From contig VFFE01007623.1 of the NCBI GenBank assembly GCA_008921705.1, positions 5,002 through 69,001 on the forward strand: a DNA stretch of 64,000 nucleotides. The letters are read 5' to 3'. The stretch comes from Burhinus oedicnemus. Taxonomy: Eukaryota; Chordata; Aves; Charadriiformes; Burhinidae. Positions within the stretch are counted from its first letter, which is position 1, and each line of letters opens with the position of its first letter. The position numbers were made by a program, and so were the translations under genes. Of the stretch, positions 39,500 through 52,900 are shown piece by piece. The notes under the pieces are model-generated. The model saw only the letters and a list, made by a program, of their open reading frames with translations, was not told the origin of the DNA and ran no database searches.

Positions 39500-42290
39500 C
39501 ATTTGTGAAGCGTCACTCTTCTGGTTTACAAGATCTGTAGCCCAAGTACTCATTCACGTGCAACTCTGGAAGCAGGTGAATCTAGTGTGGTATATGTCAG
39601 TGTGCTTATAAATGGCAGCTAGGCTTAGGGCTATAGCTGTAGCAACCTTAAAACAACCTGTACCCCATGACATTGGATACTTGTACAGCTTTTCTAGAGA
39701 AGCTAACAAAGCAGGTGTGGGACAGATGTGGAGACCACTTTCTCATTTTTTTTTTCTTAGGGGTGCCAAGTTTGGCTCTAACAGCAGAATTAAAATTTAT
39801 TGAACTTGCGGTAAGACTTGATTCCTCAGTGGTTTAATGTTAAAGGACATTATCTCACAGTTGTATCTCTGGACTTAGCAAAGGTGCCTTGTAGTAGACA
39901 GCTTTAATTTTGACGTCTTGCCTATTGGTTGTTGCTAGGCAGCCTCACTGAGAACAAGCATGTGCAGTTCTGTGGGGAAAAGTGCAGTATATACTCTCTT
40001 CCCTCTTGTCCCTCAAAAAAGCGTGCCCCCTCTTCCCCCCCCCCACTTAGCAAATACATACCCACACTCCAGTTTTGAATTAGTTTTCTAAACCTAAGAT
40101 ATGGGATTGTGCTGTAATTAGGCTAGAATGAGGTTAAGTACTGGAATATCCAAGGGGATACAGTGGAAGGAATCAGTTCAGATGTTTCCAGTGTATCTTT
40201 GAAGCTAGACAAAAGTCTTCCTTCATTTAGAAGGGCATGATTTAGAAAGAACCTAGAAAGTTCAGTACTGAAATGACAGTAGGAACTGGTGAATTCCCTG
40301 TGAGAAAAGTAATGCCTGGGAACTCTGAGCTGCAAAAGGGTGCTGCAGACACATGGTATAGGTTGAGGACCAGTAAAGGTGGTCTGCATCTGTATGCTGC
40401 ACACTTGTAAAAGGAATCTTCCCTACTTGATAACGCTGCCAATCAGTAATGTGTATGGGCTTTGAGGAATGATGGGAAGGAGGAAATCGGGAGGATAGCT
40501 TGCTGGAGGATCTGTCTTGAGCACACTGAGTGTGGACCGCACTAAATTTACCTGCTTTAGACTTGTACCAATTATCAACCTCATCATGCAGGGCTTTGTG
40601 TTGTCATGCTATGTCCCTGGATGTGCAACGTGCACTTAAGTATCTTCCAAAAGCTCTAACCTGGCAGTTTGTCCCCTGCCCCCAACATACCATGTAGTTA
40701 AAGTTGTAGAAATACAGAACCATAGTTAAGAGAGTGAAACGTTGGCCATTGTGGAGGTGGCCCATGGGATCTGGAAGTCAAGCTTCCAGTATAAAGGCTT
40801 GCACTCAGTGCTTGAGTGTGAGGTGTGTTCCTGGTGAAGGCTGTTGCAGAAAGTGCAGGTGTGGCAGAAGTCATTAGGGAGCTGAAACCACAGGAGTGCG
40901 ATGAAGCAGCTCTAGACCAGGCCTGTGAGCGGTGCTCTCTGGACTAGGGATGCTAAAGGTAGTGGAGTGGTTAGCAGAAAGCAAGGGGAGCTCTGAGTGC
41001 AAAGTTGAGTGAAAACTGAAGGAGGAAGTCTGGCCCTCGTGTGGTAGAAATGCTTCGGAAGATTCTCTTCCATTGAGGCTGGAGGAAGCAATTTACCTCT
41101 AGTGGTATAAGGTTGAAACTAGGCTACTGGGGAACTTGCAGGTCTGAGGGGTGTTAGGACACTGGAAGTACTGTGATAAGAGAAGCACAGAGCATGTTCC
41201 CGCAGAGGTGGGAGTTTGTCCTTTAATTGTTCTTGGCATACTGGGAAGCATGATTTTTCCCATGATAAATGGGGAAAGAGACTTGGGAATGGGTGGAGAA
41301 AACTAATCCTAAGTTTTAAGGTAAAGAAAAGGGCTGTGAAGTTAAATGGTAAAAATGATTACTGATTCGTCTTTGACTGTGAACCTGTGTTGTATCAGGC
41401 CTTCAAAATGTGCAGCAGAGTCAGTGCTTATGCAATAAATGGCTCCATATGCCAAAAGTGGCAGAGGTTATAGTGAAAAGGCTGTAGGAAAACCTATTCT
41501 TTGTTTCTGCCAGCGACGTTACTGTGACCTGCGCAGATCAGCAGTAGTCTTGAAACAACATCCATTTGACTATGGTGACGAGGGGTGGGAGGGATTTAGA
41601 TTAACGTCCTATTGTGGATTCTCATAAAGGCTGAGAGAGCAGTAGGGTTACTAGAGGGATTTGGTTAGTTTTGTTAGGTGCAAGCATGAAATCTAGGCAA
41701 TGATTGAGCACAGGAAAGACGACTTGCGCAAGCAGGATACTGCTGAGGCTTTTCACCATGGCAATCAAACAAAAGTTGCACTGTATACATCATTAAAACT
41801 GTGTGTCTGTAGCCTTCTGAGTTTGTGAATCCTCATCAAGTGCAGTGTTCACTGTTGCTCATATTGATCAATGTGTTCCTGAAAATAACCTGTAGTTAGT
41901 TACTACAGTCTACACTGAATTCCACATCTTAAGTGTTAGCTCTTGTGCTTTGGAGGAGGGGAGTAAAGGAGAAATCTGTAGTTTCACTCCAACTCTGTTC
42001 TGAGCTCTTCCACTTTAGTGAACATGGCCAGATCTGTTGCGCTAGCACACAATCCAACCCCACAGTCACAACTGGTTCTTTATGAGGGGAAGAAGATTGC
42101 CAAGGCTATACAGATGACATAAATTATTGCATGAAACTATCTTGGTTACCACTTTGTGTCAGAAAACATAGCCATACAGATTCTATCTGTGGTTCTGCCA
42201 GCCTCCTAGTTGGTTGGTTGCTTCATTTGCCTTGTATATAGCGTTGCTCCAATGTAGTACTCGCGTTAAGTAGTCCCCAGAAACTGATCT
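39500..42290. other. Intergenic DNA downstream of DDX3
   Basis: No gene recognised. There is a C-run at 40036-40045 and a stray AATAAA near 41431. NYX, the next gene in other amniotes, is not seen. Confidence 0.55.
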
Positions 42291-42294
42291 GTAT

Positions 42295-42386
42295 AATTAT
42301 CCCCATTCATAGAAATACTACCAAGCTGAAGCAACTTGCTGATGGTTAACAAAGCAGGCCTGGACCAGAGCCAAGACTAGGAAAAG
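42295..42386 (+). mobile_element. Ancient MIR/AmnSINE-like remnant
   Basis: TTATCCCCATT, then GCTGAAGCAACTTGCTGATG, GGTTAACAAAGCAGG and CAGAGCCAAGACTAGGA follow the same order of words as the conserved body of old amniote SINEs. There, TTATCCCCATTTTACAG is followed by AACTGAGGC, GTGACTTGCC and AGAGCCAGGA. Divergence is high; family assignment is by eye. Confidence 0.45.
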
Positions 42387-43189
42387 CATCAGTGGTGGTA
42401 GGGCCTGTGTCCACTCATTGACCTACCATAATGTGGTCCTCTACTGCTACCCTTAGTTCTTTCTTGGTATTATTTAGGGAAGGTCTGGAAAGGTGGTCAG
42501 TGCTACAGATCTCTTAAGTCTTGACTCCATTTAGGGTGAGAGCGGAAGGAAATTCTGTTGTGTATTTAGTCATTAGGGGCCCTGCATCTCTGCAGAGAGT
42601 TTTTGGAAGCAATTGGAATCCTGCTCTAAACTGTGTTTTACCAAGAACAGGTTCACTCTTAGTCCTGCCAATTTAGGGGAAATTTACCATGCATATCATC
42701 TGATTTGTTAGCAAAAAATATTGCTGCTGAAGAAATTACATTGTTCAAACAGATGTTCAGTATGTTCAGAGCACAGATTACACAGTGCTGAATCTGGTGA
42801 ATGATCTGTACAGGTTTCAGTTGACTGTCAAATTACATATTCGGTGTGATGAAAACTTTGTTCCCACTGATGTTTTATACAGATTTCTCAGGTGAAGTGT
42901 TTGTCATCACGGGGCATACTCTGATAGGCAAGGGCTGTGGGCTTTGCAGGGAAGGCTGAAGTACAATCTGGAGTAAATGGATGATAGATCTCTGGTGGTA
43001 TTATGTACTTAGATATTCAGTGCAGGAAACGCAACAGTGTTGCTTCAAGGAGGGACTTGAGTACCCGAGGTTTTTTTCAGTGGCTAAGGAGTTTATCTAA
43101 TCTCCTCAGTTGATGACTCAGTGGGAAAGAAGTAGTAGTGATAAATTTGAAGAGGAAACAGAGTAAAGGGTTAGGCAAAGATACAAGGC

Positions 43190-43325
43190 ATCTGTTCCCA
43201 GCTGTGCTGTTGCTCTGGGTCAGCTGGGGCCAGTCACATCATCATGCTGCAACTGTTCTCCTTGTCTCTTGTCCATCCTGTCAGTGTTAAGCCGTAAACT
43301 TTTTCAATCAAGGACTGCAGTGCCC
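43190..43325 (+). mobile_element. Ancient amniote SINE-like remnant
   Basis: A GGGTCAGCTGGGGCCAGTCA segment recalls the GACCTTGGGCAAGTCAC box of MIR-like SINEs. TAAGCCGTAAACT followed by AATCAAGGACTGCAG resembles the TGTAAGCTCTTTGGGGCAGGGACTG motif near the tail of old amniote elements. Low sequence identity makes this tentative. Confidence 0.35.
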
Positions 43326-44284
43326 TATCCTATCTCATCTGTCATCTCACCTAGGACTTCTGGTTTCTACTTAAAACCAATAATTTGCAGGTGGATTCAA
43401 CTTAAAAAAATCACTGCCCAATAAGAGCATGGGATGCCTTAGCGTATTCCTTGATTATTCTACTGTAACAAGACAGGTAAATGAAATTTCTGATAGCATT
43501 TCTCAAATAATTACTTTTGTGGATCTTTCGAATCCACCTTCCATTATTTACTTTGTTTTCTCTCTTTTTTGGTAAACACTTGTTTCTTGCAGTCGAAACA
43601 TTGCTTCTCATGGTGCTTGAGATCTCAGAGGCTCATGTAATCGAAAGCCTTTCTTGTGAAGCAAGGGAAACAGACACTTAGGGCTATTTACAAAGAAGGA
43701 ACGGCCAGAAATGAAGGGGACCAGGAGTCATAATTGAAGCTGTTTGTTAAATGCCACTTGTGTGCTCAGCTTCGTCAGAGACTAGATTCAGGTTACAGGA
43801 AGTGTGCTCTGAAGAAATATTAAAACACTTGAAAGCTGAAGACTGGCTTATGGAAACAGTGTACCTCATTGTTGATCTTTTCCAGCTCTCCTCTCTTCAT
43901 CTGTGTACGGAGAAGATATGTTATGGTCTCTCCGGGTGAAAAGACTCTATGTGGACTTAATTATGTTATTTAAGTTGTGTGGATCTAAGAATATAATGGA
44001 ATCATGTACTTGAGAGCTCTCCTGAGTTTTCTAACTATATTAGCTGGTCCAAAGAAGGATACATCCTCTACTCGCTCCTTAAACATCTGAGGAATCTGAT
44101 AATTAGACCACTGTTGAATCACAACGTACTTTATCGACAAAATGAATTAATTCCCACAGGCACTCAAGTACTTGCCTATTTTATGTGGATAAATTAAAAT
44201 GGTAGGCCTGCTGCAACCCCTAGCGCTTCTGCAGTCCTTCTTACAAGTAAGTCTCAGCATGCTTTAAGAAGGAGGTCAGCCTTG

Positions 44285-44360
44285 CCAGGAAACTGAGACA
44301 CAAAGCAGTCAAGCAAGAAGTCAGTGGCCAAGTTAGAATCCAGAAGCCCAGCTCTCCCCT
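44285..44360 (+). mobile_element. Ancient MIR/AmnSINE-like remnant
   Basis: GGAAACTGAGACACAAAGCA, then AAGTCAGTGGCCAAGTTAGA and ATCCAGAAGCCCAGCTCTC match the usual order of the conserved amniote SINE body (AAACTGAGGCACAGAG, AAGTCAGTGGCAGAG, CCAGGAGTCCTGGCTC). This is the clearest of the old remnants in the window. Confidence 0.5.
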
Positions 44361-45239
44361 AACAGAGTTGACCCTGTGTTGCTCTTGTGCAAACATCAGC
44401 TTCCTTTCACGATAACCTGGTGAGCTGGGAGCAGTGTGAGGCACTCTGTCTTAGCATGGGAACTAACACTCAGACTGCAGCCATTGCACTTGCCTTGGAA
44501 GTCATAACTCGTTTAGTAGTAGCTCCCTGGGAATCAAAGTTCCCCATGCAAGATAAGTCTTACCGTGGTCATCAGGGTTTTAAGAGGTGTTTTCTGCTAC
44601 TGCTGGCCTGGTCTTCAGTTTAGCACCAGAAGTGATGCACCCTTGCTTCCCTTGCTGTAAAACTCTGAGGTATTCTTGAAGGAGTTAATCATGACTTTGA
44701 TATACACTTGACAGGAACCACTCATGAAACGGAGGCAGGTTTCAGTGTATACTGCAGTAGAAGACAGCATTCCCATAACTAGTAGCAGATAAAAGAGTTG
44801 AACCCTGCAGCGCACTGCTGAATTTTCTGGCATGGGCTATGCCATAGGATTATGAATGCCTTAACAAGACAGAAGCATCAGGACACCTCTGGGTCCTTGT
44901 TGATGTCTGCTTCAGCAAGTGTGCTTAAAGAATGTCTACCTGACACCACCACTTTTCTGGGGCTTTTGCTAACCCAGTGGAGACTGTCCCCAGGATGCAC
45001 TAGTGGTCAAATTTCTTCACGCTTTTTAGCTCCGCTATCAGAATCTCACTCCCATGTGAGGAAAGGATCATCCTGTTTTGACCAATTCTTCTAATATTAA
45101 GGGTACAACTTTAGTTTAGAAATCTGATCATCTTTCGCAATTCAAGCTCATGTGGACAGGCTGTAGACACCACATACAGGTTCACCCCTAACCTGAGGCT
45201 CAGTTCTTCAGCTGAAGGCATTGGATCAGAGGTGGAACT
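44361..45239. other. Intergenic DNA, nothing recognised
   Basis: No gene or clear repeat was recognised between two old repeat remnants. Confidence 0.5.
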
Positions 45240-45335
45240 TGCAGCAATGGAAACCTTTTAAGAGCAGGTTAGATGAAGACTTGTCAAGAATTACACGAAT
45301 ATCATAGATCATGCTTAGGGACAAGGAATGAGTTT
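45240..45335 (+). mobile_element. Diverged CR1-like LINE remnant
   Basis: CCTTTTAAGAGCAGGTTAGA followed by TGAAGACTTGTCA resembles the region of CR1-type LINEs that reads TTTAAGAGGAGATTAGACGA with ACACCTGTCAGGGATG. The GGACTAGATGA box that should follow is not clear, so the assignment is tentative. Confidence 0.4.
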
Positions 45336-48300
45336 CCACATGGATGGTTCAGTTGGAAATCCAAATTTTTTTTTGGTGGTATATAGTTTCCTAGTTACCC
45401 TGGCTGCTGAGTGCTTTTCCTTCTGCAATCACCAGATGCTCTGTGATGAGGGTTAACTTCTGTGCTAGGCTTTGCCTCTGTCAGTGTTTAGGTGGGGTGT
45501 GAAATTGCTAGCCATGAAGTCAGGGACCAGCAGCCATTTATTGCCATGTGTTTGTGCCATTTTTCTCACTGGCTTAAGACTGTTTTGTTTTCCTTCTGTC
45601 TTCCCGGACTCTTTCTTCTAAGCCCAGAAACTTATACCTTCCTCTGAGTCCCAAAGATCTGCCCTCATCCTTCTGAACGAGGTAACCCTTCCTTTTTTCC
45701 CAAGCTCTTCAGCCACCATCTGCAACCTCTACTTGGTTTGGGTACTTCCAGAGATCCACCTGCTTTCTCAAAAGTCAGAAAAGTCCTACTCTTGTTTCCC
45801 TTGATGTTCCTGCTCCCAGAGGCCTATTTCTACTGTACAACATTTTGCCTCAAGTAGACTCTGTAGTCTCTTGGAGAGTGGAGAGTGGACTACTCAAGTA
45901 GTCTCCATTCAGGGTGGCAAATCTGAGCCACCAGATGAAGAGCTGACAGGGCTGCTCAGGCAGGACCTCGTAAGTAATAGGTCCTGTCTGAGCTGCAGGA
46001 AGACGGCTGTTCAAGGTTTTTCTTGGCAGAATTACTACTGTAGGTTATTTAAACATAGCTCCTCCAGCTCATTGAATTCTTTTAACTCAGAGCAGTAGCT
46101 GGCAGAACTGTAAATTGATACAGCTGTCAAATTCAGCTGTCAAATTCATATGTAGTCCTCAAAAATTGCCTTATGAACTGCTCGGTATCTGAATTCTCAT
46201 CAGTTCAGAAGATACAGCTGTATATTGAGAAGGGTTTTTTTAAATTATTATTTTTTGGTAGTATAAAAATACCAGAATGCAGTGACTGAATAACCTCCAA
46301 AATGAGGAAGAAGCTAGTTTATATTTGCATGCTTTGTTTAATTTTGTTTACTAGAGCATGCTGTATTATTAAAAATTAGACCTGGATGGGATGATTTTTC
46401 CTTTTCCATGGAATCTTTCAACTTTAAAATTAAAACTTTTTCCTCCCTACCAATACAGAGCATAGGATCAAAACAGCAGTGTCTTTGATGTAACATTAAC
46501 TCTGGGTTGTTTGATAACCTCAGGCTATTTGTTGACATTATGACAGTTCTGAACCACTTTTCACAATGTCCCCACCTTACAAATGTTTTTTTAACTATCA
46601 GCATTTTCTAACAGCCGCAAAACAGTTTTGTTGAAGAGTTTCTGACTGGCCCTATTGTCATTTCATATCAGTGTGTGACACCATTTTCTTTGTTGCAGCG
46701 TAATTTTACCACGTGTCACCAGTTCAGCCTTCGGTGCTCTTGGCTCAGGGCTCATGCATGGGTGCCATCTGACAATAAAAATGTGGGGGTAAGCTGCTTC
46801 ACTCCAGTGAGCAGCAGGGGCACCTGGGCTGCCAGTGGTTTTGCCTTGTTATTCACTGTATCATTTCGTATCTTCATTTTACAAAGTTGGCACCAATTTA
46901 TGAAAGTACAGCCTCAGCAGCCTATATGTTCAGTATATGGATTGTAGAGTATATCTGATTTATAGCCCCATTCTGCTCTCAGAAATGTAGAGAAAATGTC
47001 TATTGGATTTTTGAGAACAAAAGCGGACCTTTAAACTCCAGGTTGATTTGTCTCCTTTTGTGTACTATACAGGGCTGCTTCTGCTGAGGCCTACACTAGA
47101 GTTACATCATCGCAATTAATGCTCTTGCAAAGCACTTTTCCAAGCTCGGAGGAGACAGTCAAGGCAGACTTTCCAAAGCATCCTGGCTCTTGGCGTACCT
47201 TCACTGCTGTTTTCTTGAAAGGAAAGTTTCCTGCTGCTGCTAAGTGGGAAGAAAGTTAGTTCAGCAGCTCTCACCTCTTCTGATTTGGTGTTCCTGGTGG
47301 GCAGTTGAGGACAGTCCTTCCTCTGCTGCTTCACGGGGCTTAGTTGAGGGACAGGACTTTTTGAAGTCTTGAAGGCAGTGGGTGGTTAGTAGTAGTATTG
47401 TTACTTACTGCTGTAAATGAGGCTTTTAGTGGTTCTGCCACCAGTCAGGGTTACTGACTGAAAACCAGGGCAACTCGGCCTTGCTGCAGTAAGCTGTGGT
47501 GTAGGCTTTACCCTCTGACGTCAACTGCAAAGTGGGAATGAGATCAAAGCTTTGGATCTTCCTGTTTAAAGGCGTGGGAAGAGCGTAACAGATCACAGTC
47601 TGCATCCCGATCTGCAAGGCTGTGTGCTGTGGGGGGCTAGGCTGGGAACGATGGAGACATTGGGTTGTGGGGGAGGTAGGAGAGATGGCAGCTGTGTATG
47701 TTGGCACTGGTGCAAGCTGGCTGCTGACGCTCGCAGGCTGGCAGGAGGTTATGCTTGATCAGCTTTGTGGGTAGAGAAAATGTCCTGGATTAGTTAGTGC
47801 TGGCAAGAGCCAAAGTGAGAAAAATACCGTGAGACTGAAGCGGTGGATGTGAGTCTTTCCTGGTCTTTCCATGTAGAGCTTCCCAGAGTTCCCCCTGCTC
47901 ACAAGCTACATACCACATTTTTCCTTTGAATGGCTTTATCTGTTACTGAATTGATCCTCTCTCGCTACAGAAATGTCTCGGTTTCCTTACTAATATGGGG
48001 TTTATTTAGCCGTTTAATTTGTGGGTGGCTGGTGTTACCCTTCATTCCAGTTGTCCCTCCTGAATGTCAGATTTGTGTTCCCCCGCATTGGGAGGTGAGG
48101 GAAGGCTTGTGGCTGTGGGATGACACCTCCCACCGATCTTGATTTAACCTTTGGTGCTGCTCTCGGAAATAGGTCTGGAGCAGGTTGTGCTTTTCCCTTT
48201 CTCCCAGTGGAAAGTTCCCACCATGTCACTGTTCTCCTGGGATCATTGAGAAGTCCTTGGAGGGCTGGCCTGGAACAGTGCTGGGCATGGGAGAGCAAGC

Positions 48301-49887
48301 AAAGCAGCAGCTAAAATGAAGGTGTTGATGGGTTTGATTTCTGTTCTTCTTGTACGTGGGATTACCAGTGACTTTCAGAGCACATTTTCAAGTATGCTGG
48401 GCAGCTTGCCTGTAGGATAATATTACAGTATTAATAAAGGAGCAGACAGGAAGGAAAAATGTCCAGGCTTTTCCAGATCAAACTGGAAAAGAAGCAGATA
48501 GAGAATAAGGAAATAGTGATTTCAGTGCAGTAGAGAAGGCTGTCAGGCTTAGTGGGGTGATTGCTGATTGGCAAGAGCTATTTGGAGTGGAGTACATTAG
48601 TGTCAGAACATTTCCATCCCACATTGCTTCAAGTCTCCATAGCCCAACTGGTAGAGGATGCACGTTTGCATTGTGAAGTGCCAGTAAACAGGCTAGAGAG
48701 GTCAGGTTTATCCTAGCTGACAAATAATGTAAAAATACTGTCCTTTATTGCAAAACACTAAAAATCCCTGAGATAGTGCTCAAGCCTGTTTCATGTAATG
48801 GGAAACTAATTCAGTTTCTAACCCAGTATAGCCAATAGTGAGATTAATTTATGCTTCAAGTTCTAGCATTAATCTTTAATTTAGCTCAATGCCTCTTCAT
48901 CTAGCTGAGAGAACTCAGTATCTCCTGACTGTGCTGTTTTGATCAAAGATGCTGTTCCTCAAGAGCTGGAACTGCCCCCCCCCCGCAATCCAACATAGCG
49001 GTCCTAGATAGAGACCTCTACTTATCTGCATAAACAGACCTGCTAGTAAAGATATTTGCTGTGAGCAGCAGGCAGGACATGTGTGCGGGAGGGTTGGGAA
49101 GCATTTACCTACCCTCCTCTTCAGGCATTTGGCTCCCACGTGCAGTCTGGTCCCTTGGGCAGCACCCGTTGCCGGTCACATGAAAGCTCCTCTGCAGAGC
49201 CCCCCGCCGCAGCCAGGACTGCAGACAACCCTCGGGTATTTCTGTTCAGCCTGCTGCTCGGAGAGCTGAGCCTGTTCGATCTTGACGACTTGCAGATGGG
49301 AGAGTGCATGTGCTATTAGTTTTGGAACTGGGCACTTAAACAGTGTAGGAGTCCTTCCTTTTTAACTGGTGATAATTCAGTTTGTCTCAGACAAGGGTTT
49401 TGCACGTTCAGGTACAACCTTTCACTCTTCCGTTCCAGCATTCATATTTTGGTGTATAGTCATGTGTCAAATGTGTACGGCTGCTCATGTGTTCCTGTGT
49501 ATTTTGATGGACTGAAGCAAGTTCAGAGGAAATCTGAGGCCCCTGAGTGCACAGGGGTATAAGGCAGAGGACTGCACAGGTCCCAGGCTCCAAACTTCTT
49601 CCATCTTTTTCTTTACCTTGTTCCCAGGTACTTTGATTTCAACACCACAGGACTCCTGCCTAAACTCTCTCTGGACCATCTTTTTATACCTCATCCCACC
49701 TTGGGATATGTCTCCTTTCTGTTATTTATTTCCTTTACTCAAATGGGATCATCCCTCTGGAGGGTGTCACAGCATGGCAGTGCGCATGCCAGCCACCTCT
49801 AGCATGGGACTAGAGGGACTCATGGGATAACAGGAAACCTGTGTGGGAACACAGATCCCATCTGTGATGTCCTGTAGCCTTTTGTTG
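45336..49887. other. Intergenic DNA, no gene recognised
   Basis: No coding exon series or RNA gene was recognised. Contains a 13-bp tandem repeat (46121-46146) and a C-run near 48976-48984. Confidence 0.5.
46121..46146. repeat. 13-bp tandem duplication
   Basis: CAGCTGTCAAATT occurs twice in a row with no mismatch. No function is apparent. Confidence 0.8.
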
Positions 49888-49930
49888 CATGTTTGTATAG
49901 CATCTAGCAGAGTAGCGTCTTATCTGAATT
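49888..49930 (+). mobile_element. Ancient amniote repeat tail
   Basis: ATGTTTGTATAGCATCTAGC followed by AGAGTAGCGTCTTATCTG resembles the GTGTTTGTACAGCGCCTAGC with ACAATGGGGTCCTGATC tail found in many old amniote SINE copies. It is short, so the call is tentative. Confidence 0.4.
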
Positions 49931-52900
49931 GCTGTGCAAATACATAGGATTACTCATGAGAGTAGGGAGGATTAAATCCATAATTCATACAGATTGATGC
50001 TGATGAGAACTTGTTAGGGAGGATGCTTCATAGTGGTCTCTTAGGTCTGCTTTTCTTCTAGTCTCCCCAAAGTATCACCTGTGGGCTTTGCGAGTGTGGT
50101 TGGCAAGCTAGTCAGATGTTACAGACCTCATCTGATGAAATTCTTGTCTGGGGGGAATAAATAAGCATTGTATGTTTTGCTTTAGGAAATTCAGAGATTA
50201 GCTAAGTCTGTGTTTTAAACCTCCTCCATAAACAGACTCCAGCTGTGACACTCCTGGGATCTGTACCCTCTTTCTCCAAGCTGTAGTGCCAAAATAGAAA
50301 CAGGCTTTTTCCTGGACAGGCTTTGTCCTCAGATGATCTCTCGGTTTGTGAATGTGTTCTTACTTGGCAAAAAAACAGTTGTTTAAAATATTCAGCATGA
50401 CAGCTGTGAAACTGTACAGACCATGGTCTGGTGACTGACCAGAGGAGTAACAAGTGCCCTCTACAGAATGACACAGTCAATGCTGGCATCAGTTCTGACA
50501 GCTCCAGCCTTGCTGGTTTGTGAACACGTCACCCCTTGTCTTTCGTAGCTGAGAGATGGAGGTGCACGTTTTTCCATGAGTTAGAGAAGCAGGAGATACA
50601 AGACAAAAAGCAAAGGTCATAAAATCCATCGGCAGCCTGGGAATGCATTGGTGTTTGCATTGCAGTCTTCTATGTGCAAGGCTAAAATAGGATACGCCCA
50701 TGTGTAGCTTTACAAGGGCAGAGTGCTCCAGTGACCTTCCTAGGCTGTAAACTTCAGACTTGATCATGGTGTCTATTTACAGGTAAAGAACCAAATATTT
50801 GGGCTGCAAAGGCATGTTACCAATTTGCCATGCAGCCCATTTGTATAAATCTCAATATAAGACATTCCTTTTGATGGAAAAGAAAGGGGAGCACTTGCAA
50901 CAAACCCCATGATAGTGCATTTATAACGATACCAGTTGGACAGATGAGTAACAGTATTTGGAGGAAATTTCTGTAAGATTCTTGGTGGCTACTGTAGACA
51001 GTACTGCACTGTAGAATTACATACATCATTTGTCTAAGTGGACGTCACTGCTTTGCCCGCAGTTTAAGCTCATATACAGCACTACAGATATTATGCCAGG
51101 ATGGCTGGGTACTAATGACACCCCTTCTCTTCTTTAGAGATGCTTACCTGCAACTTTCACTTATCCTTTCATGTGGACATGTTAAGTCCCAGGAGAAGGC
51201 ACTGCATTTTCCAGGCTTATCGGTGGATTAAAGTTGGCAAGACGGTCAAAAACCCAGCCATTTCTTTTTAGCCAGCTTATGATGTATAAAGGAACTCTGA
51301 AGTGTTTCTTTTTCTCCCCAAATGAGGAATGTCAGATACACTATTTCCTGCCTTTCCTCTCTTAAGAATATGGTGTGGGAGGTCTCAGACGTATAAAACT
51401 GCTTTTCCTTAATCAAAAAGACAGGAGTCTTGGAGCTTTAATAGAGACATATTTTCTTCTCAACAGTTCTCAAACATTTGCGCTACATTGGTTTTAATGA
51501 TACAGGAGTTTTAAAGGGGCCAAATAAATCAATTCTTTTGCTGTTCATCAAGTGACACACTGGTGATATAGCCTCCCTTAGAGATCTGGTAGACCTTTCA
51601 GGAAAAAACAGCATTAAAACCAGACTGAATTTACTGTGTTTAAAAAATGGCAGTGGAAAAACATGCCTCAAATGCACAAACGTTACTGTTAAACACAAAA
51701 ATGTCAAACGTGCATGTGATCTATTCTTGGAGACCTCGGTTATATTCGTAAATATATTCAGTTACTAGTGGTAACTTGGAAGACACTTAAGTGTGGGGAA
51801 GGGAAAGAGGGATAGCTAAACAGAAGGCTGACAAGGGGGTGCAGCTGTGCAAGCACGCGTTGGCTGGCTGAAGCTGCGGCGCAGCAGCCGAGGGATGAGT
51901 TAAAGCTCTGGTAGGTCACAGCACAGTTTGTTCCTTCTGATTTATGAATCCCACACTTGAGTATGTCTTTGCTATGTTAATGGCTTCACTACCTGGGAGT
52001 GTATGCGTATCTTAATCAGGCACTGGAATATCGTGTATGTCAATCATCAGGCAGCAACAATATGCAAACACACTGATACATTCTCAGCCGCTTGAAGAGG
52101 CTTTTGCTTTGCAAAATGTAAAGCCAGGAGGGGTATGTCACTGCGTCTTCCAAACTGGACTCTAAAGAGAGTTGTTAGTAACTAGTAAGGACACAAATAG
52201 CTCTTACTTGCTTTACAGTTAGATTAAGCTTACAGTGCATTACCGTGCGAACATTACATGTGCTGTATTTCCAGCACAGACACTCAGCTCTCATGCATAG
52301 ATGCTGTCAAGCTAGGGAGAAGGAAAATCAACGATGCCAAAAATAAATAAAACAATACGCTTATACACACTGCAAATATATCACATCTTGTTTATTACGT
52401 ACAACTCTTCTTCTGCAACTCCTCCCACCCTATTAATAAAAATGTCCTCAAGGTTTCAAAGTGGAGAGCTCAGCAGTTGCTGATGCAAAATGACAGCGGT
52501 AGAGTGATGATAATTTATACCACCCACAGATCAAGTCTGAAGGCTTTATTTACATGCTGCAAGACTGTTTGCACGAGGCTTTGCCCAATTTGGTGCATGG
52601 GAAATCTAGCAGTGAAACAATTTAGTTGTGTTATGAAATTAAAAAGTGCTCTAAAGACTTAAGGCATTAAGTGGTCTTTGCGTGCTGCTGTATTACATTC
52701 ATAAAATACCCAAGCCTGGCTCTAATGGGCTGTAAATGAACTCTTGGTGAAAAATATATCAAAATAAAATTACAGACAGCCTGGGAGAACGCCTTCCAGG
52801 TTCCTCATAAAGACTTCATACCAATTAGCAAAGCTAGTCCCAGAAAGCATGTAATAGGCTTTATGTTAGACCTTGCAGATGCTGGGACAGGATTTTGTTT

